From CAVTRI01 sp963737075 (GTDB lineage Bacteria > Actinomycetota > Acidimicrobiia > Acidimicrobiales > Palsa-688): 64,000 nt of DNA. The notes beneath the pieces are model-generated. The model was not told the origin of the DNA, searched no databases, and saw nothing but the letters and a program-made list of their open reading frames with translations. This document shows, piece after piece, positions 50,336 to 59,341 of the stretch; the first letter of the stretch is position 1, and every line of letters starts with the position of its first letter. Where the stretch lies: NCBI GenBank assembly GCA_963737075.1, contig CAVTRI010000001.1:558001-622000 (forward strand), in the 5' to 3' direction. A program made the translations under genes and the position numbers.

Positions 50336-51854
50336 TGTTTTGCGTCTGAGTTCGCCGCGGAGGGTCCACCGCGAAATGACCCATGCCTGACAGTCTCCTC
50401 GGCTAGTCCGAGAGGAGCTGTGAATGTCCGAGTTGAACGGACGTCGCAAGGCGAAGGTGCTGTCGCCGGAGACGAAGTGGGAGATCTTCTTGTCCGTGAT
50501 GGGTCGGGAGATCACCCAGTCCGATGCGGCGCGCAAGTGGGGCGTGGACGTTTCGACGATCATCACGATTCGCCGCACCGTCAAAGACGCCGCGCTGGCT
50601 GCGTTTTCTTCGAAGCCGGGACGCCCAGCCGCCGAGCGCAAATGGCAGCTCAAGGAGGCCAACCGCGAGCTTGCACAGTTGACCGAGGCGATCAAGGCGC
50701 AGGCGATCGAGCTGGCTGTGCTGCGGGGAAAAGCCGGCTGGGCCTGACATCTCCGCTTGGCCCGAGGGTCCCGGGCGAGACCAAGGAAGCGATCCTCAAA
50801 CTGGTCGACGAGGCTGTCGCCGGTGGCGCACCGCATTCGTGGGCGACCGCGCTGTTGGGGGTTTCCGATGACCGGGTGCACCGCTGGCGGCATCGCCAGC
50901 GCATCGTGGGCACTCTCACCGATCGGGCACCAGGCGGTGTCGCCCTGCACTCGCTGATGGAGTGGGAGGTCGCCGAGATCCTCGCTGTCACAGAGGAGTG
51001 GGGCAGCATTGACCGCTCGCATCGCAAGCTCGCTCACCGCGGCTTCTACACCGCCCGGGTGTGGGTCTCTGCCTCCACCTTCCGCCGGGTCTTGGCTGCT
51101 CACGGGCTGGTTCTGCCCGAGCCGCCAGCGAGAGATCCTGCTCCACGGATCGCCTGGCCGGCATGGCTGTCGTGGGAGCCGAATCGCATCTGGTGCTGGG
51201 ACGTGTCGCATTTCCCCCGCGCCAAGAGGGTCGCGTTCGCCATCGTCGACGTCGTGTCCCGCAGGTGGATCGACACGCTGGTGTCGATCGAGGAGACCTC
51301 CAGCCAGGTCGCGGTCATCTTCGACAGGGCCCTCATCGCAGAGGGCCTCGCCGAGCTGATCACCCCGGAGCGCATCGAGCTGCCCATCGACGACCCGGCC
51401 CGGCCGATCCTGTTGGCCTGCAGCGACAACGGCCCGCCGATGACCTCGCATGACACCAGGGACTTCTTCGTCGGCCTGGCCGTCGCGCAGCGCCTGGGGC
51501 GTCCCGCAACGCCGACCGACCAGGCGTGGATCGAGAGCCTCTTCGGCCACGTCAAAGGCGAGTGGCCGCACCTCGAAACGATCACCGACCCCGCCGCTCT
51601 CGACACCGAACTGGGCCGCGTCCGCCGAGAGTACAACGGGACCCGCTTGCACGCCGGGATCGGCTACGTCACACCCGACGACGAACACGCCGGCCGAGGA
51701 GAAGCCATCCGCCAAGCACGAGTCGAGGGACTGCGGCGAGCCCACGAACAGCGCGTCACCTACCATCGCCGCCACCGCAACAACCACCACGAGGAGACGG
51801 CATGACTTGGTTCATTATCCAGCCGATCTCCGCGTTTAACTCAGACGCAGGTCA
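50336..51854 (+). mobile_element. IS3-family insertion sequence, copy 1 (1519 bp)
   Basis: The ends are TG...CA with inverted repeats: TGTTTTGCGTCTGAGTT at the left and the complement of TGACCTGCGTCTGAGTT at the right. It is flanked by a 4-bp target duplication CGTC (50332-50335 and 51855-51858). orfA and orfB overlap with a -1 frameshift. A near-identical inverted copy lies at 55889-57407. Confidence 0.9.
50424..51805 (+). CDS. IS3-family transposase OrfAB (-1 frameshift)
   Basis: orfA (50424-50747, 107 aa) is an HTH/leucine-zipper protein (SELNGRRKAKVLSPETKWEI, SDAARKWGVDVSTIITIRR). orfB continues in the -1 frame and carries the DDE integrase core: Asp in WCWDVSHF, Asp in CSDNGPPM, Glu in WIESLFGHVKGE. 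The switch can occur at A-AAA-G in CGGGGAAAAGCC (about 50727-50737). A fused protein of about 460 residues would be the active transposase. It differs from copy 2 at few residues (ERKWQLKE against ERNWQLEE, HRGFYT against HRGSYT). Confidence 0.9.
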
Positions 51855-51940
51855 CGTCTGCACCGAACAGCCGCGAAGCTGTCATCGACACACCACACCA
51901 CGACACAACACCAAACCACACACCAGAGGAGCATTGACCC

Positions 51941-52336
51941 ATGACCGAAGCGAACCCCACCGCGACCCAAACAGCCGACGCCAAAGTCCTGGTCTGCCTC
52001 AATCATGGTAATGAGGAGCCAGAAAACGTCCTCCTCGCCTACCTCGTTGGCGTCGAAGCGCTCCGAGCAGGCAAGCAGGCCGTCATGTTCCTGACCAAAG
52101 AGGGCGTCCACGTCGCCACCCCCGGCTACGCAGAGAAGATCGACGTGCCCGGGGCGCCCTCCGTTGGGGCACTCCACGAAGAGTACGTGGACAAAGGCGG
52201 CCGGTTTTTCGCCTGCCCGGTCTGCGTGAAGACCCGAAACCTGCAAGACGCGACGTGGGTCCCGAACACCCAAATCGCGGGTATGCCATCAGTCTACGAG
52301 TACACGACAGGTGGGGCGCTGGTCTTCAACTACTGA
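51941..52336 (+). CDS. DsrE-family sulfur-carrier-like protein
   Basis: A 131-residue DsrE/YchN-like protein: KVLVCLNHGNEEPENVLLAYLVGVEALRAGKQAVMFLT-type fold, with the family Cys pair in RFFACPVCVKTRNL. Members bind persulfide or act in intracellular sulfur transfer. Start ATG 51941 after AGGAGC. It now sits behind the IS copy; before insertion it could have been downstream of the FMO and OsmC genes. Confidence 0.88.
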   Translation: MTEANPTATQTADAKVLVCLNHGNEEPENVLLAYLVGVEALRAGKQAVMFLTKEGVHVATPGYAEKIDVPGAPSVGALHEEYVDKGGRFFACPVCVKTRNLQDATWVPNTQIAGMPSVYEYTTGGALVFNY

Positions 52337-52359
52337 GCTCGCACCTGCACGAGAGAGGG

Positions 52360-52422
52360 GCCGCTCGCGGTAACGCAGCCTTCGCCGAATCGGTGATGGG
52401 GCCCCTACTATCCGCGAGCGGC
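52360..52422. other. Inverted repeat in intergenic region
   Basis: GCCGCTCGCGG (52360-52370) pairs perfectly with CCGCGAGCGGC (52412-52422) across 41 nt, with GGGGCCCC near the centre. It lies 24 bp after dsrE. Terminator, operator or element end are all possible. Confidence 0.5.
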
Positions 52423-52602
52423 GTTTGCCCTCTTGCTGTCCTCGCGACAAATGGCCCTAATGCATCCTTCGTGGGCAACTCGTGATCGGACCTCCAGCAT
52501 GGTTCGCAACCTGCGTCAACAAGAGGGGCTGAACAGTGCCGATACGTCGACAACGCGCACTGGCCCCGCTTCGGCGTTGAGATCAGTCAATGTTACAGGG
52601 AG

Positions 52603-53115
52603 TCAGTAGCGAAAGGTCAGACCGTGTAGTTCGGCATGTTCTAACCAGCCATGACGCCGATCAGTCAAGTCCATAGTCATGTCGATGTGACCTCCAAGTG
52701 TTCGGAACCCCGACTCCCAGAAGCTCCGCATGGCAGTCAAGTTGCGAGCCACAGGCCTGATGGCCAGATACTCGAAACCTCGATGCGTTGCCTCCTGCAC
52801 GACATGGTCGATCAGTGCGCGTCCGATGCCCTGGTGGCGTCGCGCACTCGTCACGACTATAGGTTCCAGCTCGCCACTTGTTCCATGATCAAACAAACCA
52901 GTGAACCCGACGACGTCGCCATTCATCTCGGCAACCCAGGAACCTACCCTTTCTGGGATCAAGAGATAGTCGTCGAATCCGGTTCCAGGATCGTCTCCGC
53001 CGATTTGCGGGTCGTCGTAGATATGCCTGTGATGCTCGGTCAGCTCGACCCATAGCTGTCGGCAAGCCGAGTAATCGCCGGGCGTGTAGTCGCGGATGCC
53101 GCTCTTCACCGCCAC
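52603..53115 (-). CDS. GNAT N-acetyltransferase
   Basis: A 170-residue GNAT fold: RDYTPGDYSACRQLWVELTE (motif C/D), GSWVAEMNGDVVGFTGLFDH, the acetyl-CoA loop in SARRHQGIGRALIDHVVQEA and ARNLTAMRSFWESGFRTLGG. Start GTG 53115. Likely acetylates a small amine or amino acid; substrate unknown. Opposite strand to its left neighbour. Confidence 0.88.
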   Translation of the reverse strand: MAVKSGIRDYTPGDYSACRQLWVELTEHHRHIYDDPQIGGDDPGTGFDDYLLIPERVGSWVAEMNGDVVGFTGLFDHGTSGELEPIVVTSARRHQGIGRALIDHVVQEATHRGFEYLAIRPVARNLTAMRSFWESGFRTLGGHIDMTMDLTDRRHGWLEHAELHGLTFRY

Positions 53116-53214
53116 AGCTTGTCATGTAGCCATGGCAGCGGCGATCACCCCAGCACCTAGCGCAGGAAAGTTTGGGGCGCCTCTCGCCTCCCAACGAGCG
53201 GAGCCGGTGCTGTT

Positions 53215-54087
53215 TTAGCCATGACCATCGGCGGTTGCCCAGTGGCGACGGACCGGCGCTACCAGTTCGCTGGGCCTCTCGTGGGGGAAGAAGAGCTTCG
53301 CTCCGGCTACCTCCACTACATCCCGTGCGCCTGGGATGGTGTCGCGGAGCCAGTAGGCCCATTTGACGTCGAAGAAGTCGTCCGCGGTGCCCCACACGAT
53401 GAGCGTCGGCACATCCAGGCTCCGCAGGGCTGGTTCGGCGGCAAGCAGATCGGTGGGCTCGAGCGCAGCGACGAGCGCTTGGAACTTCTCTGCTGCGGTG
53501 GGTGTACCCAGGACGGGTTCCAGGAACGCCCGGACCATCTCAATGGTCAAGAACTCCGGGTCCTCGTAGCCCATGGCGAACACCGCGGCGCGGGCGGCCG
53601 CCAGGTCGGCTAACAGAGCAGGGGCAGAAGGGACGATCTGGCCTGTGCGGGCGAGCTCAACGGTCGGCGCGAACGCCTCAGGGGGAACGTTGTCGTGCGT
53701 GTCGCAGTTGGAGAGCGTGAGCGTCTGGAGCCGTTCGGGGTGGCGGGCGGCGAACACCTGAGCAATCGCGCCCCCCGTATCGTGGGCGACCAGGTCGATC
53801 TGCCCGAGATTGAGGCTCTCGCAGAAGTCAGCGAGCACGTCGGCCAACGCCCCAATGGCCATCTGTTGGTCAGGACGGGCGGGGCTTTGGCCGTGGACCG
53901 GTAGGTCCACGGCGATGCACCGCCGCATATCGGCGAGCCCGCCGACGACGTCGGCCCACAAGTAGGCGTTGGTGCCGACGCCATGAACGAAGAGCGCCGG
54001 CGAGCCGGCGCCGATGTCGACGTAGCTGAGATCGGCCGATGGCGTGCGGATGTGATGACGATGGTCGTCGAAGCCAGGCAGCAACAT
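53215..54087 (-). CDS. Alpha/beta hydrolase (dehalogenase/epoxide hydrolase-like)
   Basis: A 290-residue alpha/beta hydrolase with oxyanion segment FVHGVGTNAYLW, nucleophile elbow LVAHDTGGAIAQVFA (Asp nucleophile, as in haloalkane dehalogenases and epoxide hydrolases), acid residue in TLIVWGTADDFFDV and a C-terminal AGAKLFFPHERP with the catalytic His. It is transcribed away from a TetR regulator across a 115-bp intergenic region with two palindromic operators, which makes it the probable target of that regulator. Confidence 0.9.
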   Translation of the reverse strand: MLLPGFDDHRHHIRTPSADLSYVDIGAGSPALFVHGVGTNAYLWADVVGGLADMRRCIAVDLPVHGQSPARPDQQMAIGALADVLADFCESLNLGQIDLVAHDTGGAIAQVFAARHPERLQTLTLSNCDTHDNVPPEAFAPTVELARTGQIVPSAPALLADLAAARAAVFAMGYEDPEFLTIEMVRAFLEPVLGTPTAAEKFQALVAALEPTDLLAAEPALRSLDVPTLIVWGTADDFFDVKWAYWLRDTIPGARDVVEVAGAKLFFPHERPSELVAPVRRHWATADGHG

Positions 54088-54137
54088 GGTTCACCTCTCG
54101 AGATCTGACGGGGGCGTTACAGTTGTTGGCAAGTGAT

Positions 54138-54176
54138 ACCAACTGTCGGTTTGTAGGGTAAAAACCGACAGTCGGT
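54138..54176. promoter_or_regulatory. Two 13-bp palindromic operators in a divergent promoter region
   Basis: ACCAACTGTCGGT (54138-54150) and ACCGACAGTCGGT (54164-54176) share consensus ACCRACWGTCGGT and are 26 bp apart. They sit between the divergent alpha/beta hydrolase and TetR genes, so the TetR protein most likely binds them to repress both. Confidence 0.7.
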
Positions 54177-54202
54177 CTGTCAACTTGTTTTGTGAGGAGA
54201 AC

Positions 54203-54829
54203 GTGGATCGACGGGTCGAGCGAGGACAGGCGACACGACAGCACCTTTTGGCGGTGGCCACCGAACTGTTCGCCGAGCACGGCTACGAGCACACGTCGAT
54301 CGAGGCTGTGCTCGAACGGGCGGGCGTCAGCCGAGGGTCGCTATATCACCACTTCTCCGGCAAGCCGGCGCTCTTCGAGGCGGTCGTGAACGAAATCGAG
54401 GGCCAAGTGGGCGACGCCGTCGTGGCCGCCGTGACCGATGCCGCCGATCCCGATCCCGCGGCTGTGCTCCGGACTGGCTGCCTCGCGTGGATCAGGCTCG
54501 CTGGCGACCCCGTGGTCCGCCGTATTCTTCTGATCGACGCACCGGCGGTGCTCGGTTGGCGGCGCTGGCGGGAGATCGAAGAGCAGTATGCCCTGGGCAT
54601 GATCAAGGCGGCCGTGTCCGCCGCCGCGGACGAAGGTCGAGTGCCGCCGCAGCTCGTCGACCCGCTCTCCCACATGCTTCTCGCCACCGTGAATGAACTT
54701 GCGCTCCTTATCGCCCTCGCTGACGACGTGCCGACTGCGCAAGCATCGGCCCAGGCCGCGGTCGATGAGTTCCTCGAGCGGCTCCTCGCCCCTGCCAATC
54801 GGGCGCGCAAGACCAGCCGTCGCCATTAA
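54203..54829 (+). CDS. TetR-family transcriptional regulator
   Basis: About 208 residues. The HTH is ATRQHLLAVATELFAEHGYEHTSIEAVLERAGVSRGSLYHHF; the C-terminal domain is helical (VRRILLIDAPAVLGWRRWRE). Start GTG 54203 after GAGGAGAAC; a TTG upstream at 54185 is less likely. Probably represses itself and the divergent hydrolase through the ACCRACWGTCGGT sites. Confidence 0.92.
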   Translation: MDRRVERGQATRQHLLAVATELFAEHGYEHTSIEAVLERAGVSRGSLYHHFSGKPALFEAVVNEIEGQVGDAVVAAVTDAADPDPAAVLRTGCLAWIRLAGDPVVRRILLIDAPAVLGWRRWREIEEQYALGMIKAAVSAAADEGRVPPQLVDPLSHMLLATVNELALLIALADDVPTAQASAQAAVDEFLERLLAPANRARKTSRRH

Positions 54830-54832
54830 TCG

Positions 54833-55060
54833 ACCTCCGCTGGCGTGGCTAGCCATGCCGGGGCGTCGGCTCCGACCTCCGGCCCCGACAGATCAGACAG
54901 GCGGAAGGTGCCCGTCGCCCGCGCCTGTGGGAGACGTCGGTCGCGAAACGCTTGCCTGTTGGCGACCTCTTGGACGTCACCGAGCCCGGTGACGCGGCTG
55001 TCGAGGTCCCCAGCCGTAACGTCTTGACGTACACGGGACCGCAGCACTCGCTCGTCATCG
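54833..55060 (-). pseudogene. Possible C-terminal gene remnant
   Basis: An open frame on the minus strand reads RQDVTAGDLDSRVTGLGDVQ ... EVANRQAFRDRRLPQARATG ... TFRLSDLSGPEVGADAPAWL and stops with TAA. The composition is coding-like, but no start or N-terminal domain is present. Family not recognised. Confidence 0.35.
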
Positions 55061-55097
55061 AGGGGCGGGAAGCTTGCGGCGGAGAAAGGGGGTCTCA

Positions 55098-55907
55098 ATG
55101 GCCACGCAAGAAATCGCGCCCGCAACGTTGCACGTGGGCGTGCGTTCGCTCGGCGAACCGAACTCGTTCGTTCGCCAATTCGACTTTTGGGACGACCGTT
55201 ACGAGGGACGACGGCTCTTTTCCGAGCTCCTCGGGACGTTTCTGCTCGTCCTTGTCGCGGTTGGCGGCGGCATGGTCAACGCCCGCTTCGGTGGCTCGGC
55301 CGTGCCGCATGACGCCGCCGTCGTCGCTCCTGCCTTGATGGTGATGGCCGTGATCTTGTTCATGGGGGCGGTCGGAGGCGCGCACCTCAATCCCGCCGTC
55401 AGCATCGCCTTCGCTTTGCGGGGGAACTTTCCCTGGAAGCGCGTCCCTCCTTATGTGGTCGCCCAGTTCCTGGGAGCCGTACTCGCCACGCTGCTTCTGT
55501 GGGCACTGGTCGGCAAGCAGGGCTCAGCGGGCCTCACCTTGCCCGGCCATGGCATCGGCACCGGTACCGCCATGGTGTGGGAGTTGATCCTCACGGCTGG
55601 GTTGGTGAGCACCATCCTCGGTACGGCATCGGGAGCGCAGCAGCTGGGCGCGATCGCGGCCCTCGGCGTGGCCAGCTATATCGCGCTGGCCGGGCTGTGG
55701 GGCTCGCCGGTGAGCGGAGCGTCGATGAACCCGGTCAGGTCCCTCGGCCCAGCACTCGTGCTGAACGACTGGACGTCGTGGTGGGCCTACCTCATCGGCC
55801 CGCTGTTGGGTGCAGGCATCGCCGTTGGCATCGCCTATGTCCTGAGGGGTCCGGGAGGGGGACAAGCCGGCACCGCCGCCGCCCAGGGTGACCTGCGTCT
55901 GAGTTAA
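55098..55907 (+). CDS. MIP/aquaporin family channel, C-terminus replaced by IS
   Basis: Membrane channel for water or small solutes. Six helices and both pore half-helices are visible: NPA in GAVGGAHLNPAVSIAFAL and its second copy NPV in SGASMNPVRSLGPALV. Start ATG 55098 after AAAGGGGG. The reading frame enters the IS at 55889, so the present protein ends DLRLS-TAA. Joining the target-site duplication restores a native tail (57412-57515) of about 34 residues rich in Pro and Glu, ending PPNRPEH-TGA. The channel core is complete and may still work. Confidence 0.9.
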   Translation: MATQEIAPATLHVGVRSLGEPNSFVRQFDFWDDRYEGRRLFSELLGTFLLVLVAVGGGMVNARFGGSAVPHDAAVVAPALMVMAVILFMGAVGGAHLNPAVSIAFALRGNFPWKRVPPYVVAQFLGAVLATLLLWALVGKQGSAGLTLPGHGIGTGTAMVWELILTAGLVSTILGTASGAQQLGAIAALGVASYIALAGLWGSPVSGASMNPVRSLGPALVLNDWTSWWAYLIGPLLGAGIAVGIAYVLRGPGGGQAGTAAAQGDLRLS

Positions 55908-57407
55908 ACGCGGAGATCGGCTGGATAATGAACCAAGTCATGCCGTCTCCTCGTGGTGGTTGTTGCGGTGGCGGCGATGGTAGGTGACGCGCTGTTCGTG
56001 GGCTCGCCGCAGTCCCTCGACTCGTGCTTGGCGGATGGCTTCTCCTCGGCCGGCGTGTTCGTCGTCGGGTGTGACGTAGCCGATCCCGGCGTGCAAGCGG
56101 GTCCCGTTGTACTCTCGGCGGACGCGGCCCAGTTCGGTGTCGAGAGCGGCGGGGTCGGTGATCGTTTCGAGGTGCGGCCACTCGCCTTTGACGTGGCCGA
56201 AGAGGCTCTCGATCCACGCCTGGTCGGTCGGCGTTGCGGGACGCCCCAGGCGCTGCGCGACGGCCAGGCCGACGAAGAAGTCCCTGGTGTCATGCGAGGT
56301 CATCGGCGGGCCGTTGTCGCTGCAGGCCAACAGGATCGGCCGGGCCGGGTCGTCGATGGGCAGCTCGATGCGCTCCGGGGTGATCAGCTCGGCGAGGCCC
56401 TCTGCGATGAGGGCCCTGTCGAAGATGACCGCGACCTGGCTGGAGGTCTCCTCGATCGACACCAGCGTGTCGATCCACCTGCGGGACACGACGTCGACGA
56501 TGGCGAACGCGACCCTCTTGGCGCGGGGGAAATGCGACACGTCCCAGCACCAGATGCGATTCGGCTCCCACGACAGCCATGCCGGCCAGGCGATCCGTGG
56601 AGCAGGATCTCTCGCTGGCGGCTCGGGCAGAACCAGCCCGTGAGCAGCCAAGACCCGGCGGAAGGTGGAGGCAGAGACCCACACCCGGGCGGTGTAGGAG
56701 CCGCGGTGAGCGAGCTTGCGATGCGAGCGGTCAATGCTGCCCCACTCCTCTGTGACAGCGAGGATCTCGGCGACCTCCCACTCCATCAGCGAGTGCAGGG
56801 CGACACCGCCTGGTGCCCGATCGGTGAGAGTGCCCACGATGCGCTGGCGATGCCGCCAGCGGTGCACCCGGTCATCGGAAACCCCCAACAGCGCGGTCGC
56901 CCACGAATGCGGTGCGCCACCGGCGACAGCCTCGTCGACCAGTTTGAGGATCGCTTCCTTGGTCTCGCCCGGGACCCTCGGGCCAAGCGGAGATGTCAGG
57001 CCCAGCCGGCTTTTCCCCGCAGCACAGCCAGCTCGATCGCCTGCGCCTTGATCGCCTCGGTCAACTGTGCAAGCTCGCGGTTGGCCTCCTCGAGCTGCCA
57101 GTTGCGCTCGGCGGCTGGGCGTCCCGGCTTCGAAGAAAACGCAGCCAGCGCGGCGTCTTTGACGGTGCGGCGAATCGTGATGATCGTCGAAACGTCCACG
57201 CCCCACTTGCGCGCCGCATCGGACTGGGTGATCTCCCGACCCATCACGGACAAGAAGATCTCCCACTTCGTCTCCGGCGACAGCACCTTCGCCTTGCGAC
57301 GTCCGTTCAACTCGGACATTCACAGCTCCTCTCGGACTAGCCGAGGAGACTGTCAGGCATGGGTCATTTCGCGGTGGACCCTCCGCGGCGAACTCAGACG
57401 CAAAACA
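55889..57407 (-). mobile_element. IS3-family insertion sequence, copy 2 (1519 bp, inverted)
   Basis: Same ends as copy 1 (TG...CA, TGCGTCTGAGTT inverted repeats) in the opposite orientation. The target duplication is AGGG (55885-55888 and 57408-57411). Near-identity with copy 1 indicates recent transposition; the pair can recombine to invert or loop the DNA between them. Confidence 0.92.
55938..57319 (-). CDS. IS3-family transposase OrfAB (-1 frameshift), copy 2
   Basis: orfA (56996-57319) and orfB in the -1 frame as in copy 1, with the DDE residues intact (WCWDVSHF, CSDNGPPM, WIESLFGHVKGE). No premature stop was seen, so this copy looks functional. Confidence 0.9.
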
Positions 57408-57544
57408 AGGGGACGCTCGGGATCCGTTGGCGGCCAGAACGGATCGGCGCGCCGGAACCGGCCCCGCTGGCGGCCGAACAGCCGCCGGATCCACCGAACC
57501 GTCCGGAACATTGACGAGTTGTTCGCATCCGCCGGCGAACCTTG

Positions 57545-57578
57545 ACGAGAAATCGCGCGTATGCACGCGATTACTCGT
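57545..57578 (+). terminator. Hairpin downstream of the interrupted aquaporin gene
   Basis: ACGAGAAATCGCG (57545-57557) pairs with CGCGATTACTCGT (57566-57578) with one A-A mismatch and loop CGTATGCA. It lies 30 bp after the reconstructed aquaporin stop codon. No T-tract follows, so it may be a processing or rho-type signal. Confidence 0.5.
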
Positions 57579-57619
57579 TGAACTTCGAGCCTAGCGGCAA
57601 ACAACTCGTAGAAGTTCGG

Positions 57620-57725
57620 TGCCGGCCCCACCAAAGCGCGCCGCAAACAAAGCCGCAAGACAACGGCCGCGCCGCAAACAAAGCGCCGCAAGACAACAGC
57701 CCCACCAAAGCGCGCCGCAGCAGAC
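57620..57725. repeat. Low-complexity direct repeats before the CoA transferase
   Basis: Two tandem units of GCGCCGCAAACAAAG(CG)CCGCAAGACAACRGCC lie between two copies of CCCCACCAAAGCGCGCCGCA (about 57624 and 57700). Read on the plus strand the region is Pro/Lys/Gln-rich, like a histone-type tail, but no gene is supported. Confidence 0.55.
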
Positions 57726-57756
57726 GCCCGGCCGCCAAGAGCTAGCTTGCCAGCCC

Positions 57757-58914
57757 ATGACAACAGGACCGCCGTTGGCCGGCACGGTCGTGCTCGACTT
57801 GACCCGTCTGCAACCCGGGGCATACTGCACCCGCCTGCTGGCCGACCTCGGCGCCGACGTCGTGAAGATCGAACCCCCCGGCGGGGATGTCACCCGCCTG
57901 TGGCCGGGTGACGAGCCGTCCCCGACGTCGGTCGCGTTGCACCGCGGCAAGCGTTCGCTGTGCCTCGACCTCAAGCATCCGGAGGCGGCGGAGGTGCTGC
58001 ACCGGCTGGTCGCCGGCGCCGACGTCCTCGTCGAGTCGGCCCGGCCGGGGGCGATGGCGAACTCGGGGATCGGGTACCCGCAGCTGTCGGGGACCAACCC
58101 GGGGCTGGTGTGGTGCTCCCTCAGCGGTTTTGGCCAGACCGGTCCTTACAAGGGCATTCCCGGCCATGACATCACCTACCTGGGCTTCGCGGGCGCGCTG
58201 GGCATGCTCGCGGACATCGACGCCGGCACCGGCCAGCCGTCGTTGCTGCTGGGGCCGCCTCTGGCGGGCCTGATGGCCGCGTTGGGGATCGTGGCTGCGC
58301 TGGCCGCCCGGGAGCGAACAGGCCGGGGCCGCGAGGTCGACGCCAACATCGGCGACGCCCTGCTGTGGCTCATGAGCGAGGAGGTCGCGCGCGCCGGGCG
58401 AGGTCTCACGCCGTGGAACCTCGACACCCCGGCCCGCCGCCTCTATCGCTGCGGCGACGGCAGATTCGTGAGCGTCGCCGCCGCGGAGCCCCGGACGTGG
58501 GCGACACTCGTGGCCGGGCTCGGCCTCAACGACCTGGCCGGCCCGCCTGGAGGGCCTCCTGGCCAGGCGGCAGAGACGGCCCAGCGGATCGCGGAGGTGT
58601 TGGGGACCGCACCAGCTAGCCACTGGGTGGCGACGCTCGGCTCCGCGGGCGTCGGCCCGGTCAACGACGCCGCCACAGTGGCAACCGACCCCCACGTGCA
58701 GGCCCGCGCGGTCGTGCAGAAGGTCGATCACGGAGACCAGGTGGTAGCCAGCCCCCTGCGTTTCCGAACCGGAGAGGACTGGGAGCTGGGCGACGCCACG
58801 GTCCCTCCCTCAGCAGCCGGCGCAGACACCGAGACGGTCCTGAGCGCCGCCGGGTTCCACGACGGCGAGATCGCCGAGCTGAAGGCGGCCGGCGCGTTCG
58901 GACAGCCGTGGTGA
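57757..58914 (+). CDS. CaiB/BaiF (class III) CoA transferase
   Basis: A 385-residue family III CoA transferase moving CoA between acyl donors and a carboxylic acid. N-terminal GTVVLDLTRLQPGAYCTRLLADLGADVVKIEPPGG; the catalytic Asp is probably in IPGHDITYLGFAGAL; C-terminal GVGPVNDAATVATDPHVQAR. Close to alpha-methylacyl-CoA racemase (Amacr), which shares the fold, so racemase activity is the main alternative. Start ATG 57757. Confidence 0.92.
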   Translation: MTTGPPLAGTVVLDLTRLQPGAYCTRLLADLGADVVKIEPPGGDVTRLWPGDEPSPTSVALHRGKRSLCLDLKHPEAAEVLHRLVAGADVLVESARPGAMANSGIGYPQLSGTNPGLVWCSLSGFGQTGPYKGIPGHDITYLGFAGALGMLADIDAGTGQPSLLLGPPLAGLMAALGIVAALAARERTGRGREVDANIGDALLWLMSEEVARAGRGLTPWNLDTPARRLYRCGDGRFVSVAAAEPRTWATLVAGLGLNDLAGPPGGPPGQAAETAQRIAEVLGTAPASHWVATLGSAGVGPVNDAATVATDPHVQARAVVQKVDHGDQVVASPLRFRTGEDWELGDATVPPSAAGADTETVLSAAGFHDGEIAELKAAGAFGQPW

Positions 58915-58963
58915 GCAGGACCAACGGCGGCCGGCGCGTTCGGGCTCGCGTAGGGTCGCTGAC

Positions 58964-59341
58964 ATGAGCGCTCGCATCGTTGGCCTGGACCACGTGCAGC
59001 TGGCGATGCCCGCTGGCCAGGAGGCGGCCGCGGACGCGTTCTACCGCGACCTGCTCGGCTTCACCGTCGAGGCAAAGCCCGCCCGGCTCGCCGGTCGCGG
59101 CGGTCGGTGGTATGCGCAGGAAGGCACCCGGGTGCATCTGGGCGTGGAGGATGGGTTCCGTCCCGCTCGCAAGGCCCATCCGGCGCTGGTGGTGGACGGC
59201 CTGCCCGAGCTGGCGGCGTCACTCGAGGCCGCCGGCCACCGGCTCACGTGGGACCAACCGGGACAGTGCTACATCGACGACCCCTTCGGCAACCGCATCG
59301 AGCTGCTCGACGGGGAAGTCGACCCGGGGGACCGGCTCTAG
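58964..59341 (+). CDS. VOC-family (glyoxalase-like) protein
   Basis: A 125-residue vicinal oxygen chelate protein: IVGLDHVQLAMPAGQEAAADAFYRDLLGF (metal His), GRGGRWYAQEGTRVHLGVE (His) and CYIDDPFGNRIELLDGE (Glu). Role in glyoxalase, dioxygenase or resistance chemistry cannot be told. It faces the O-methyltransferase; both stops share CTAG (59338-59341). Confidence 0.88.
   Translation: MSARIVGLDHVQLAMPAGQEAAADAFYRDLLGFTVEAKPARLAGRGGRWYAQEGTRVHLGVEDGFRPARKAHPALVVDGLPELAASLEAAGHRLTWDQPGQCYIDDPFGNRIELLDGEVDPGDRL

Noticed and set aside
53116..53214. Small ORFs between GNAT and hydrolase genes.
   Set aside because: They are shadows of the hydrolase frame with no ribosome-binding site.
57620..57725. 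CRISPR-like direct repeats.
   Set aside because: Two to three short adjacent units without unique spacers or cas genes.
57542..57745. A Lys/Pro/Gln-rich ORF reading like a histone tail before the CoA transferase.
   Set aside because: It results from low-complexity repeats, has no credible start and no folded domain; annotated as repeat only.
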